64,000 nucleotides of DNA from Hordeum vulgare subsp. vulgare (GCF_904849725.1 NC_058518.1:394121581-394185580), one strand, 5' to 3'. Positions 1 through 11,202 are shown, numbered from the stretch's first letter. The notes: a model not told the origin generated them from the sequence alone. Numbers and translations: made by a program.

Positions 1-1801
1 TGGACAATGGCTTTCCACTCACTACGGAGCCAAACATCTTGAAAGAGTTGGTTGCCCAACCAAATATGGTCAGCAAAATGTTGAATGTTATGACTGGCAA
101 GAGTTCTACTATCGGGAGCAAACTTCCAGATGCAACTGCTTCTTTTGTGCCGTGGAGAACAACAATTGTCAAGGATGCAAGCAATGAAGTCTATGTTAAC
201 ATAGTTGAGGAACTAGATGCATGTGTGAACAGGTATTCTGACTTTTATCCTTTTAAGAAGATGCTCTACATATAGTAAATTTCCTCACATCTATAATTTT
301 GGCTTTCAGATCCCTTGATCATGTGTGAACAAGTATTCAGTTCACATATTTTAGTTTTCTAAGTATATAGAAAAAATATCAAAATTATTATTTTGGCTTC
401 TAGGACCTTAAGTCACACTAACACTTTGTAAATTATCTGCAGGAAACTAAAACTGGACTTTAGTATATCCAAAATACTGACTATTGAATGTTGTGTTCAA
501 AACCCACCATTAGCTATTGTACTTCTCACTAAATACTCCCTCCATTTCAGAATATAAGGTGCATCAGTTTTTGTGCAAGACAAACTTATGTGTGTACAAG
601 ATCATATATGTTTTCTTCTTTGCGATGAGTAGATCCATCTACGTCACTTTGTAGGTGAAGTGGTGGTTAGCAGTGTAGAAGATCATATATGTTTTCTTCT
701 TTGCGATGAGTAGATTCATCTACGTCAGTTTGTTGTATTTTGGCATCCATGACCTTGAAATATTTTTTTTTTTCTGATGTTGACATCTTTATTGGTTGAT
801 CGGATTTGCAGGGAAGGGGTTCTAGTGAAATGTGAGGCATGTGGTGACATTGAAGTGAATTCAAGCCTTCCAGGGTTGCCAGAGTTGACATTGTCATTTG
901 CCAATCCTACAATTATCAATGATGTGAGGTTCCACCCTTGTGTCCGATTTAGACCTTGGGAGTCCAATCAGATCCTTTCATTTGTTCCTCCTGATGGGCA
1001 GTTCAAGCTTATGAGTTATAGGTGCATAAATATCCACTGACAAATCTTATGGGTTCTTCTATGTTTTTGCTACCTTGGGTTGCCTGTTATATATTCTCAT
1101 CGTTTTATTGCAAATAATCAGGGTTAAGAAATTGAAGACCACACCAATTTATGTGAAACCGCAATTATCATCTGATTCTGGGAATTGCCGTGTTAATGTG
1201 ATGGTGGGGATTCGGAATGATCCTGGGAAACCTATTGATTCTATAGTAGTGCAGTTTCAGTTGCCTCCCCTTATTGCTTCTGCTGATTTGACAGCAAATC
1301 ACGGCACAGTCGACATCCTTGCCGATCAGGTCAGTACATTGCTGGCCACCAAAGTTCTATAACTTCGATTGATAATAGTTTTTTTGTTTTCACGCGTGAA
1401 GCTTATGACCTAGCTCCTTCTTAAGGAAGCTAGGAACTAAAAAAATCTAATGGTACGCTGGTGAATCAATCATATACCACTTGATTTTTACTGAATAAAT
1501 ATGATGTTTTCTACACTCGAAATGCCTGCCTCATAGAATTTGTTTATTCATGCAGACCTGTGTTTGGACAATTGGGCATATTCCAAAAGACAAAGCACCA
1601 TCCCTTTCTGGAAATCTACGTCTCGAGGAAGGACTCGTTCATCTGCATGCATTTCCAATATTTCAGGTGAAATTCAGGATTATGGGGGCTGCGCTGTCTG
1701 GGCTTCAAATTGATAAACTGGACGTGAAAAATACACCAAGCGCACCATACAAAGGTTTTCGAGCCCAAACTCAGGCTGGAAGGTATGAGGTCAGATCCTA
1801 G
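1..1801 (+). CDS. delta-COP: Coatomer subunit delta (delta-COP), C-terminal exons
   Basis: Delta-COP is a subunit of the COPI coat, which packages cargo for Golgi-to-ER and intra-Golgi transport. Four exons read through in one frame: 1-232 (frame from base 3), 812-1021, 1122-1329 and 1556-1801, with GT..AG introns of 579, 100 and 226 nt and a TAG stop at 1799-1801. They give about 297 residues, roughly the C-terminal 55% of a ~525-residue plant protein; the N-terminal longin-like part lies off the left edge. Recognisable stretches are SKMLNVMTGKSS, ATASFVPWRTT, LPGLPELTLSFANP, NDVRFHPCVRFRPWES, FVPPDGQFKLMSYR, TPIYVKPQLSSDSG, HGTVDIL, CVWTIGHIPKDK and ALSGLQIDKLD, covering the linker and the mu-homology domain. 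No stop or frameshift was seen, so it is probably functional. Two of the three introns split an AGG codon at the same phase (AG|G). Confidence 0.95.
599..733. repeat. 81-bp-period duplication in intron 1 of delta-COP
   Basis: A ~53 bp segment beginning AGATCATATATGTTTTCTTC occurs at 599-651 and again at 680-732 with only a few differences. A Stowaway-like end (CTCCCTCCATTTCAGAATA, from 536) precedes it, but no matching second end was found, so this may be a rearranged MITE remnant. Confidence 0.75.
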
Positions 1802-2261
1802 GTTCTTGCAGAAGTCTCAGCCACCAAATTTTGCACCCTAATACAACAAGGTGCCATAGCCCAGAACCGTGGGGCTATCCAAGGTACTATTGTCCATCCA
1901 TGCCTACTTGCCTAGCCATGCCTATCAAGGTCAACATTGGACATGCATCCATTTATTCTGGTTGGGGCGACCGTGAAGATTTCTCTGTATGTAGGTGCTT
2001 AGCGGCCGATATATCAAGATTTTGAGTTGTGCTGTATCCACTTAGGCTAGAACAATCAGCTAATCTGTCTATGTTCAGTCATGTAACCACCGACAGTCAG
2101 AAAAGGGGTGGTGTTTTTTTTCCCAGGCTTACAGCTATTTGTATGCAGTTATAATTTGAGAACAACTGAACAAAAGGATTAGGGTTGGCTGTAAATCCTT
2201 CTTTCTATACTAGTAAGCTTTCACGTGCGTTGAAATACAAACCAATATACATATAAAATAT
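1802..2261. other. Probable 3' UTR of delta-COP and following spacer
   Basis: Non-coding sequence directly after the delta-COP stop codon. The first few hundred bases probably form the 3' UTR. No clear polyadenylation signal could be chosen, and no other feature was seen. Confidence 0.4.
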
Positions 2262-2440
2262 ATGTTTCAAATATATAAACTAAATACATTAAAAATAAAT
2301 TTTCCAAAATATACAAATTAAATACATCTAAAAATAAATGTTTCAAAATATATAAACTATATACATCTAAAAGTAAATTTCCAAAATATACAAATTAAAT
2401 ACATCTAAAAATAAATGTTTTAATATATAAAAATACATCC
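2262..2440. repeat. AT-rich tandem repeat, 76 bp period
   Basis: Repeat starts are at 2262, 2338 and 2414, each opening with ATGTTT; about 2.3 copies. Each unit alternates 'aaatatataaact' and 'ccaaaatatacaaatt' blocks. Confidence 0.75.
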
Positions 2441-3317
2441 TACCACCCAATGGTAGTTACCCCACATGTTCCACATACTACCGTGCGATAGTATATATAC
2501 AAATTTATCATTTTAATTACGTTCATATACTATATATAAGATTTTTTAAAGTGCGTTACATGAAAAAATTACAAGTTGACCCATAGTTTTTTATTATATT
2601 TATGAAATATGTATATATTTGTACGTAAAAAAGTGCATACCCAGATGCATTTAGCTAGTGAATAAGGTCTGCCAACACATGTTTTGTGTGAGACACTTTT
2701 TCTATCGATTTTTTGTGTGACGCTTTGCATGCAATGCATATTTTTGTGATGCCATCTGCATATCCTTCTAGCCCACGCTGATGTGTGCTGCAATATGGAT
2801 ATATGCGGCACATGATTCACATTGAGAAAAATGGCAATTAAGTTATTTTTTTCGGACAAGTAAGTGGCTAATAATAAGACAAGTAAGTCTAAAAATGTGG
2901 CAATTATGGATGGAGAAAAAAAGTTCTCGAAACATGTCGACATGGGGTCTAGTTTTGAAGATCTCGTCGCGACAAAGCCAACGGTGAAAACGGATTGTCA
3001 ATTAAATTAACGGTTTTAGAGATAAAACTTTTTAAATTTCAAGTAATAGAGAAAATCTTGATGACGTCATTACATGCATGCATGGTAAGGAAATGAAATT
3101 AGCCGCCGCATGGAAAGACTCGCATGCGGCGCCGCTGTGTAGTTAAGTCATTTTATGTTTGTAATTTTATGTGACATATTTTTTTTACGGTGACTATGTA
3201 TTTTCTTACCGTCTATTTTTACGTATGAGATAAGACTAAAATTTACGAAACATAAAATTACGGTGTATTAATGTGTAAATAGAGGAGGTGAAGAATAACT
3301 ATTCCTCATCCAGGATG

Positions 3318-3319
<2 letters not shown>
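2441..3319. other. Intergenic, AT-rich, nothing recognised
   Basis: No coding continuity, structured repeat or transposon end was recognised. Short open frames on the minus strand here have no recognisable similarity. Confidence 0.4.

Positions 3320-3376
<57 letters not shown>
3320..3376. repeat. (TA)n microsatellite
   Basis: Uninterrupted run of about 28 TA dinucleotides, directly visible. Confidence 0.98.
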
Positions 3377-3378
<2 letters not shown>

Positions 3379-3457
3379 GTAAATAAAAGATATATGTTGG
3401 TCTCGTATCACGTGAATCCAGTTGTCTCAGTGAATTCCTGCATCCTGTCCTCGCCAG

Positions 3458-3631
3458 CCGTGAGATTAAAATATGGTACCTGTTGTGTGTCCCCTCTTTT
3501 TGCACAAACATGACCGTGAGATTAAAATATGGTACATGTTGTGTGTCGGCCCTCTTTTTGCATAAACATGACCGTGAGATTAAAATATGGTACATGTTGT
3601 GTGTCGGCCCTCTTTTTGCACAAACATGGCC
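3458..3631. repeat. Tandem repeat, 56-58 bp period, three copies
   Basis: Three near-identical units start with CCGTGAGATTAAAATATGGT at about 3458, 3514 and 3572. Each ends in a CTCTTTTTGCACAAACATG-like stretch. Copy 1 differs mainly by a 2 bp shorter CCC/CGGCC block. Units abut without spacers. Confidence 0.9.
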
Positions 3632-3739
3632 GCCTCCAACCGACTATGAGATGCAATTTTTTTTCAATTGTCTCAAAAAATGTATTTTTTCAAATGAATC
3701 CGAGCGAGGGCAACTCTTCTAGTTCAATACTATTCAATA

Positions 3740-3899
3740 CTCCCTCCGTTCCTAAATATAAGTCTTTGTAGAGATTTCATTAGTAGACTACATACGGATG
3801 TATATAAACATACTTTAGAGTATACATTCAATCATTTTATTCCATATGTAGACACATAATGAAATAATTTAAAAGACTTATATTTAGAAACGGAGGGAG
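3740..3899. mobile_element. Stowaway MITE (Tc1/mariner type)
   Basis: A 160 bp element with terminal inverted repeats CTCCCTCCGTTCCTAAATAT and its complement (ATATTTAGAAACGGAGGGAG), flanked by TA on both sides (3738-3739 and 3900-3901). It has no coding capacity and would depend on a mariner-like transposase supplied in trans. Confidence 0.95.
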
Positions 3900-4155
3900 T
3901 AGTTTTCATCTCAATTCCTAGTGAAGTTGCAACCTGCATCCCACGGGCGACCGTGGCCACGACCACCACAGTCCAGCGACTATAGTCTGCCACGAAGGCC
4001 AGTGACTGGCAGCATCACTTTGTATGCTGCAATGGAGACACACTGGAGACAGCCACCACATCCCAGCGATGGCAGTCTCTCGGGCAGACATTAACTGGAG
4101 TAGTGGAGTTTTCCCCGGCGGGCACACCGTGGTCTCGTCCGACTGCTATGTAAGA

Positions 4156-4600
4156 CTGCTTACAATTGGGAGTAACATACAGTAACATACATACGTTACT
4201 ACTCCCTCCGTACTTAAATATAAGACTTTTAAGATATTTTATTAGGTGTCTACATACGAAGCAAAATGAATGAATCTATACTCTAAAGTATGTCTATATA
4301 CATCCGTATGTAGTCCATTAATTGAACCTCTAGAAAGACTTATATTTAGGAACGGAGGAAGTAGTTTAAGTTACTACCTTCATAATGGATAGTAACATAG
4401 ATGTAGTAACATTAAACCTTTCATTTACGAGCATATAGACTCATCTTGCCTCAGTATCCGCTATGTTACTCCTACTATGGGTAACATGCTAAGTTACTTA
4501 ATATCTCTCTTCTCATTAATTAGTTGTCACATCAAATTTCTTGCTTGGGTGACATCTATGTTATTATCTATGTTACTTTCATTGTGGGTAGTCTAAGCAG
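4156..4600. mobile_element. MITE with AGTAACAT-type inverted ends, host of a nested Stowaway
   Basis: The left end CTGCTTACAATTGGGAGTAA and the complement of the right end (CTGCTTAGACTACCCACAAT, then GAAAGTAACAT) match imperfectly. The interior is rich in GTTACT/AGTAAC repeats. No clear target duplication was found, so the boundaries are approximate and the superfamily is not assigned; a Mutator-like MITE is possible. Confidence 0.65.
4202..4361. mobile_element. Stowaway MITE nested in another MITE
   Basis: A 160 bp element with ends CTCCCTCCGTACTTAAATAT and ATATTTAGGAACGGAGGAAG, flanked by TA (4200-4201, 4362-4363). It is clearly related to the copy at 3740-3899. The sequence on both sides belongs to the GTTACT-rich MITE. 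Confidence 0.93.
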
Positions 4601-4840
4601 CCCTCCTGTCATGCTTGCCTCTGTAAGAAATAAATGTAAAATTTGGAAACAAGTGAATGTGAATTTGTTGGTGGATGGTGGCTGAATTTGTTGGTGGATG
4701 CTGGCTGAATTTGATTTTTTCTTCTTCAGAAATGCTTGTTTTACTTTCTTTCCATGAATGCTATTGTTAATGTGTATTCCCGGTTTTGTAATCTGAGTTG
4801 TTCCTTCATGATTCATGCTGAAAAATAGTCTCATTTGGTA

Positions 4841-5012
4841 GAGTAAATTGCATGGAGGTACCACAATTGAGGCATTGGAAGCAGATTGGTACCAAGATTG
4901 GTGATTTTTGCGTGTCAGTACAATGTGTGGGCAATACGTTGCAAAACGGACTAAATCCGGTGTTTATACGTATTAATGGTGTATGACGCTGTATCTGACT
5001 GGTTGGGCCCGC
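4841..5012 (+). repeat. Left terminal inverted repeat of the MULE
   Basis: It begins GAGTAAATTGCATGGAGGTA and runs to GGTTGGGCCCGC. The complement of 11021-11193 matches along its whole length with scattered substitutions. In Mutator elements the TIRs carry transposase-binding sites and promoters. Confidence 0.95.
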
Positions 5013-5209
5013 GTGCTGACTCGGACGAGGCCCGACTCGAATAGTTATTTGCTCGGTCGGTCATCCAGTCGGGCCGTTGCTCCTCACTTTCTTCCTCCTT
5101 GTCCCTCCCTCATCGCTGCCTGCGTCCCCGCCGGCCGCCGCAACACCACGCCGCCGCAGCCATTGTTTTTTAGGACGAAAGCAGCGATGACACCTCAAGC
5201 CTCCCCTAC

Positions 5210-6398
5210 ATGCATTCCTCGTCCTCGTCCATCGATGGGTTTAACCAGGTGAGTTCATTGGAGCTAGGGTTAGGGTCAGGTTTAGAATTTTTGGGGATTT
5301 TTCTTTGTATGTGTTCTATGTTGTGATGATTTCCTTTGATTTGCTTTGACTTCGTCCTCTGCACGTCATGGTAAATTTGATTTTGCTTGGCAAATCCTTA
5401 TCTCACTTGAGGACCCGGATTACAAGGGCCTTGAGCTAGATGCGTTCCGTGAGAAGCATGGGAAGGCAGCAGAGAGACTTGTTGCATTTGAAGGAATATA
5501 CACTGGGAGAAGGTTCTTAGCATGTGTAAAGCCGATATGATTTTTTCCTTATTGAATTATGCACATGATTTTGTTAATTTGAGTACTCTGTTTATTAAAG
5601 TGACATAGTCTGTTTTGATAACTGTGATTCAGTGATGTAGCTTTATTCTGCTGAATATATAGTTGAAGCTTTGTGCGATGGTTGAATGGGTTGATCACTA
5701 AATTTTTCCTTGTAATTTTCCAGGAAGGTCATAAGTGTGGGGTTGTTCAATGGGTTGATTATGAGTGGCCCCCAACAACGGAGAATGCATTGTTGAAGCT
5801 CTGGACAATGGTTGAAGAGAGCAAGATTGCTAGGGTGAATGATAATCTTGAAAGTGCTTTTACTATTCACAACCTGAAAGAAGAAAAGAACAAGCTCGAT
5901 GCAAATTATGACAAGTTAGTCCAAGATGTGCATCAACTTATGGATATGCAGGAGGATAGGGTTGTAGATTTCAGTTATCTGCAGGCTGACCACACATACC
6001 AGCAGGAATGCAAAAAGGCAGAAATGGCCAAGAAAGATGCAGATAAACAGAAGCTTAACCAGAAGTATGAAATTCTGTGCAACCTGACAAGTGCTCAAGC
6101 AACTGTCATCCAGAATTTTAAGTTCAAGAATATGAAAGAGAAGGAATTGCTGAGTGAGGCTAAGATGAATTTGGAGTTGAAGAATGCAGAGTTCACCAAG
6201 TTTGAGGAGAAGCTCTCGCAAGAGAAGCTAGAGTTGAAGTTTCAGGCTGCTGATCTGCTGAAGGGAAAGGAAAAGCATAATGAAGAGAAGTACATGCTAA
6301 AGCTTAAGATTGTTGAGCTCATGAAGGCAGAGGAGGATCTCAAGGAGAAGATCAAGGGGATCCAGGCCATCTTACATAACCGAACAAGATCAATGTGA
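5210..6398 (+). CDS. MULE-borne GRF-zinc-finger/coiled-coil protein
   Basis: Proposed exons are 5210-5248, 5412-5525 and 5724-6398 (TGA). Splicing at CAG|GTGAGT, TTGAG|GACCC, TGT|GTAAAG and TTCCAG|GAAGG joins SIDGFNQ to DPDYKGLELD, and GRRFLAC to EGHKCGVVQWVDYEWPP. The residues GRRF..C then C..VQWVD.EWP match the GRF-type zinc-finger pattern (GRxF..C, CGF/VxW) of plant transposon-associated proteins. After ALLKLWTMVEES comes about 200 residues of charged heptad-like sequence (many KEK, EEK, LKLK runs), predicted coiled coil. All three exons are open. The start is uncertain: ATG at 5210 is the first in frame, but a polypyrimidine-AG at 5162-5173 could be an acceptor for an earlier exon. Molecular role unknown. 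Its position opposite mudrA suggests an accessory transposition protein, which is inference. Confidence 0.75.
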
Positions 6399-6663
6399 GA
6401 TTAGTGGGCATTGCAGACCTTTTGGGAAGGATGGTTGTGCAATGACCTAGTAACTTAGAATTATGGTAGTGTAATGTGGGGTTGTACTAATTGTGAACTC
6501 TGGCTGTTTATGTACCTAGTAGTTATGCTATTCATCCTTTTGTGAGAAAAGGATGAAAGGTGCATTTGAACTCCACTAGGTATTGTGAACAATGGTTGTT
6601 TATGCCTATAATCTGTTGAACTCCAATGAGTATTGTTTGCTTTGATTGTTAGACTAAAAATGA

Positions 6664-6849
6664 TGATATCAAGTATATGAAGTTGAGTAGTGAATATATC
6701 AAGCATAGGAAGCTGAGTATTGAATATATCAATCATAAAAGCTGAGTAGTGAATATATCAACCATAGGAAGCTGAGTAGTGAATATATCGATCATAAAAG
6801 CTGAGTAGTGAATATATCAATCATAAAAGTGGAGTAGTGAATATATCAA
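6664..6849. repeat. 29-30 bp tandem repeat between the two MULE genes
   Basis: About six copies of a unit containing GTGAATATATCAATCATAAA and GCTGAGTA. GAATATATC starts at about 6692, 6722, 6751, 6781, 6810 and 6839. It lies between the stop codons of the converging genes (6398 and 6951). Confidence 0.9.
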
Positions 6850-6950
6850 CAAAAGTCATATATGGCATTAATTCTTAAACTGACAAGCAGGAGCACCAGC
6901 ACACAACATCCATCCACATTGTTTTGAACATTACATGGCACATCTGCCAT

Positions 6951-9900
6951 TTAGTAGTTACCACTAGCATAGAAGTAGGATCTCCATCCACTATGTCTAC
7001 CATGTGAAGGTTGAGGAGCAGCAGAAGTGGAGGCAACAGATTGCCTTGGGGCATAGAATGCCCTTGAACCTCTTCCCACACCTCTTCCTGCATCTCTCCC
7101 AGCACCTCTCGCTCCACCTCTTCCAGCAGCTCTTCTAGCACCACCTCTACCAGCAACAACTCTACCAGCACCTCCTGTTCCAGCTGTTGTTGCTGTTGTA
7201 GGAGCTGGATAAGAAGCTCTAGGTGGTGGTGTAGGAGCTGGATTACAAGCTCTTGGTGGTGGTGTAGGAGCACCAGCAACATTTTAATTCCTTGAAGTAG
7301 GCTGACATAAAATGGAAATCTCGTATCAAATAGTACAAGAAGATAATGTGCAAGAAGGAAAACATGATAATACTTCAAAGGGGATTACCACATGTTTGTT
7401 CTTCCTCAAAGCCAGCTCTGGCTTCAACTATTTCATGCAGTTTGTATACCTATGGCCTTGGAGTCCACAATTGCCACATGTTATAGTCCCCATTCTTGAT
7501 GTGTCCTTTGGCTTTGGCACTTCAAATTTCCCCTTGATCCTCTTCTCTTTCTTTCTTCCCCTCTTCACTTTAGATTCAGGTGGTTCAATGTCTGGACCAG
7601 GGGTCCTTGTCCAATCATGCTCACCAGGAACTGGATAGATCATTGGTTCATAAGCTGCCACATAAAAAAAATTCTTGAAGAATTTGCTGACATAATCCTA
7701 TGGTTTTCTTTTCCCCTTGTTTATTGCTGAGATGGCATGGTTACATGGGATGCCAATTAGATCCTATTTTTTGCACCCACATGTTTGAAGTTGCAAGTTA
7801 ACAGCATGGGTTTGCTTCCCACTTGTAACTTGTCATAAGTCCACACCAGCTTGAATAGGTTTGCAAAATTTGCCCTCTCCTTCTCAACCTCTAGCTACTC
7901 ACTATAATGGGGTGTTATCTCCCATCTAGCTTTCTTTCCACTCTCTCTATTCCTATGCCACCTCACCATCTGCTTATCCTTTATTCCATCACACATTGTC
8001 CTAATTGGTTTCTTCCTAACATGTAGGACATACTTGTTGAACACCTCAGACAAATTGTTAACTACAAGGTCAGTCTTGCAGTTTGTGTCGAATGCATGCC
8101 TTGCCCATATTTTCTTGGGTATTGCAGAAAGCCACTTCCAAGCTTCCTCACATTCAGCTCTAAGGTCAGTCATTTCAATGTTAAATTTGTGTTCACTATA
8201 TGCATAGGCAGCATTATCCATGTACTTCTTCAGATCTTCCCCCCTAAACCCAGCATTTTGAAAGTTTGCATAGATATGCCTAAGGCAAAAACTTTGGTTG
8301 CAGTTAGGAAAGACAACATTGACTGCATTTAGCAGGCCCTGGGACACATAACTAAAATAGCTAAGCTACTATCTAGCAGATAACAAACATATAAGAACAA
8401 GGTGAGGTAATGCAAGCACATACCTTTTGTCTATCAAACATTATTGTGTATGGTCCAAATTGTCCCACTTCTCTTCCTAGGAAGATTTTAAGTTGGTGTA
8501 GAAACCAACACCAGCTAGTTGTGTCCTCTTCCCCAACAATACCAAATGCTAGTGGGTATATATTGTTGTTGCCATATCTACCAGTGGCAGCAAGTAGTTG
8601 AGCACTAGTAGTTAACTTAATGAAGCACCCATCAACACCTGGATGAGCAAGCAAAAACAACACCTTAATGAATTTAAAGATGAAACAATCTGTAACTAAT
8701 GCAGAAGGTAAATAAACTGACCAATGAATGGTATGCACCACTTGAGAAACCCCTCCCTTGCTCCATTGATGCAATATAACATTGCATGGAATCTTGGGCC
8801 TGGATGAGGAACTTTTGCAGTGGGTGTTGGAGTTACAGTTGTGACTACTACTCCGAGGGTTTGTATCCATCACTGTCTGAGCATACTCTCTCAACCTGGG
8901 GTATTGCTTCTTGTGTTCTCCTAACACAGCCTCAATTGCTAGGTTCTTTGCCCTATATACCATTGTCTTGGGCACATCCACACCTTAGTTATCCATGCAG
9001 GCATCAATCAAAGTCTGAATACCAGTTGTTATATCAGATCGGAACAGTGACTCATATTTGACAGCAAGGCACTTTGCACTGACCCTTGTTGTCTCTGTAC
9101 TAACAGGGCAAGTGTGCTCAATTCTCATCTTCTTAATTACAAAAGTAGTTTCACCTTTTATAACTGCCGCCACCATAAAGAAGTTGCAATGTTCTTGTTT
9201 GCATTCTGCAATTATCCTTTGATCCGAGTTTCTGTGATATTTGAACTATCTGCCTTGAGTGATGTGTAAGTTCAACAAAGCCTCTCTGAATTGATGTTGA
9301 TCCTCGAAACACATCTTTAGACATAATTGCTCATGTGGTTGCTGCATTTTCCCATTGTACCATTTTCTAGGAGGCCTCTGCTTCGCCCTGCTCTTCCTTT
9401 TCTTTGGCAACACAAATGACAATGGCTCAAAACCATCATCATCAGCGTCTTTCAACAATCCTTTCTCTTGTTCATCAGATGAAGGTTTGAATTCAGGCTC
9501 CTCCTTTTCTAATACACTTGAATGTGACCTTGTTGTAGGCCCTCTCCTAACTGGAAGCTTCTGTTTCTTCTTCTTCTTCTCTTCATGTAGAACTACAGTG
9601 TCTTTATCCTGTGAAACAACTTTGTCATCTTCATCCTGTGAAAAACCTTTGTCATCTTCATCCTGTAGAAATAATTCCTCAACCTCCGTGTCACTCTCAT
9701 AATGTACCACTTCTTCCTCCTCAGATCCTTCATCATATGTTTCTTCCTCTTCTATTTCATCAATCTTTCTCTATCTCTTTCCCTCTTCCATCTCTATGTC
9801 ATCAGCATCACCCATATAAAAAGGGTTTCCATCACTGCCATCTTCACCTTCATAATCAAAACCACCACTGCCCCCATATCCATCTTCTTCCAAAATAGCT

Positions 9901-10370
9901 TTGAGCTTTCCTTTTACATTCTTGTTGTCTTGTGTGCAAACACCAGTACCATGAGCTGCACTGAAGCTGCTACTCTGACTTTCAAATACAATTCCTTCTT
10001 CATCAACAACATAGATGGGTGGCTCACTAAAATCATATACCACAAACTCTTCATACACAACTGTTGACAATTCTTGCCTCTAAAACTGGCTGACACGAGG
10101 TGGACATGCCCTCACTAGCAAATCTAGAACCTTTGACTCCTCAATCTGCCTCTTTATCAGTTGCAACTCAACATTACTCTCTACCATCTCCAACCCTTTC
10201 TCCCCTAAAGCTGGATTCTCAATGTGATATAGTAGATCATATACACTAAATCCTTGGGTTTCCATCACTGTAACTATATTCAAATATGTTACATCTAAAC
10301 TGCAGAGCTTCAGCTCTAACCTGTCAACAACATCAAAATAGATCCTAACCTCCAAAATGTCATCATACAA
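6951..10370 (-). pseudogene. mudrA-like: mudrA-like MULE transposase, inactivated
   Basis: Reading leftwards: an N-terminal block (LKLCSLDVTYLN..GFSVYDLLYHI), a long acidic linker, a MULE DDE domain (PFIG|VDGCFIKLTTSAQLL, MFDRQK|GLLNA), QSFCLRHIYANFQ, then a SWIM finger (TCGC..IPCNH), a CCHC knuckle (CGNCGLQGHRYTNC) and a C-terminal GRG-rich tail ending GNY-stop at 6951. Introns at 8639-8721, 8339-8423 and 7302-7391 have GT..AG ends and restore the family's reading. The first catalytic Asp (VDGCF) and second (FDRQK) survive. It is dead: in-frame stops at 10080, 9771, 9246, 8985, 7895, 7428 and 7284, a frameshift near 8855 and another near 7750-7810. The true start may be in an upstream exon within 10641-10928. 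Confidence 0.92.
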
Positions 10371-11020
10371 AATGCAAAATAAAACAACATAAAATAATGC
10401 TTAACAATTTAACCTACCCTTATAATAATTATTACATCAGCCTAAACTAACCTAGCCTAACATTTTAACATAAGATCCTAGTTACACAAAATAATGCTGC
10501 CTAGTTAGGTTACACCTAGTCCCACTCCTAGACTGCCTACCACTAATCCTAATTACTGAATAATTCAGTAGCAAATTGAACACTAAATGGAGGCAGCAAA
10601 CCCTAACCCTAATCCCCAAATTGAGTTAGCAAAAAAGAACTTACATCACACCATCGATTCCATGAGTCCACTGATGGGCGTTGCTAGGGTTCGCCACCCA
10701 AATATGCGCCAGCCACGACCTCTGCTCCGTCGACAACACCAGCTCCGCAAAATCATCGATGTTTCTATAGTCCTCCGAGGTGGAGTAGGCACCACTGCCG
10801 TCTATTCCTCCTGCCGAGCCGTTGATGCATGTGCGGGGGAGGCCGCCGTCGATGCCGCCCTCCTCGCCGGCGCCCTCGCCGCCTGCCGGAGTCATCGCCG
10901 TCATCTCCACATAGAGCAGAGAAGCCACAGCGGATAGGAGGGCTCGAGGGGAGGGAGGAGACGACCCGACCGGACGAGAGACATAGCAAGTAAGGGTTCA
11001 AGCTGGATGGCACCTGACGG
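10371..11020 (-). other. 5' region of mudrA inside the MULE
   Basis: The sequence between the transposase N-terminus and the right TIR turns GC-rich from 10640. A minus-strand frame at 10641-10928 is open and could be a first exon or leader, but shows no recognisable domain. Confidence 0.4.
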
Positions 11021-11193
11021 GCGGGCCCAACCGGTCAGATACAGCGTCATACACCATCAATACGTATAAACCCCTGATTTAGTCCATTTTGCAACGTATT
11101 GCCCCAGACATGGTACTGACCCAGAAAAATTACCAATCTTGGTACCAATCTGCTTCCAATGCCTCAATTGTGGTACCTCCATGCAATTTACTC
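11021..11193 (-). repeat. Right terminal inverted repeat of the MULE
   Basis: Complement of the left TIR, ending ..CCATGCAATTTACTC at 11193, followed by the duplicated CATTTGGTA. Confidence 0.95.
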
Positions 11194-11202
11194 CATTTGG
11201 TA

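Larger units (their letters stand above)
4841..11193. mobile_element. Mutator-like element (MULE) with two convergent genes
   Basis: A 6353 bp element. Its ends are ~172 bp inverted repeats (4841-5012 and 11021-11193). Immediately outside both ends is the same 9 bp, CATTTGGTA (4832-4840 and 11194-11202), the target-duplication length expected of Mutator elements. Inside are a mudrA-like transposase on the minus strand and a spliced GRF-type gene on the plus strand, transcribed towards each other as mudrA and mudrB are in maize MuDR. The transposase is disabled, so this copy could move only with help in trans. Confidence 0.95.

Noticed and set aside
3458..3631. Regular 56-58 bp repeats resembling a CRISPR array
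   Set aside because: The units are contiguous near-identical copies with no variable spacers, in a plant genome; this is a simple tandem duplication.
6664..6849. 29-30 bp repeats resembling a CRISPR array
   Set aside because: No spacers, AT-rich, inside a MULE between converging genes; an ordinary minisatellite.
6875..7378. 167-codon minus-strand frame rich in Leu/Glu
   Set aside because: Out-of-frame reading of the GRG-rich mudrA tail and part of its last intron; the correct frame gives GARGAGRDAGRGVGRG and ends at 6951.
9355..10067. Several plus-strand frames of 95-121 codons
   Set aside because: Antisense shadows of the acidic linker of mudrA, rich in Ser/Phe because the sense strand is rich in Glu/Asp codons.
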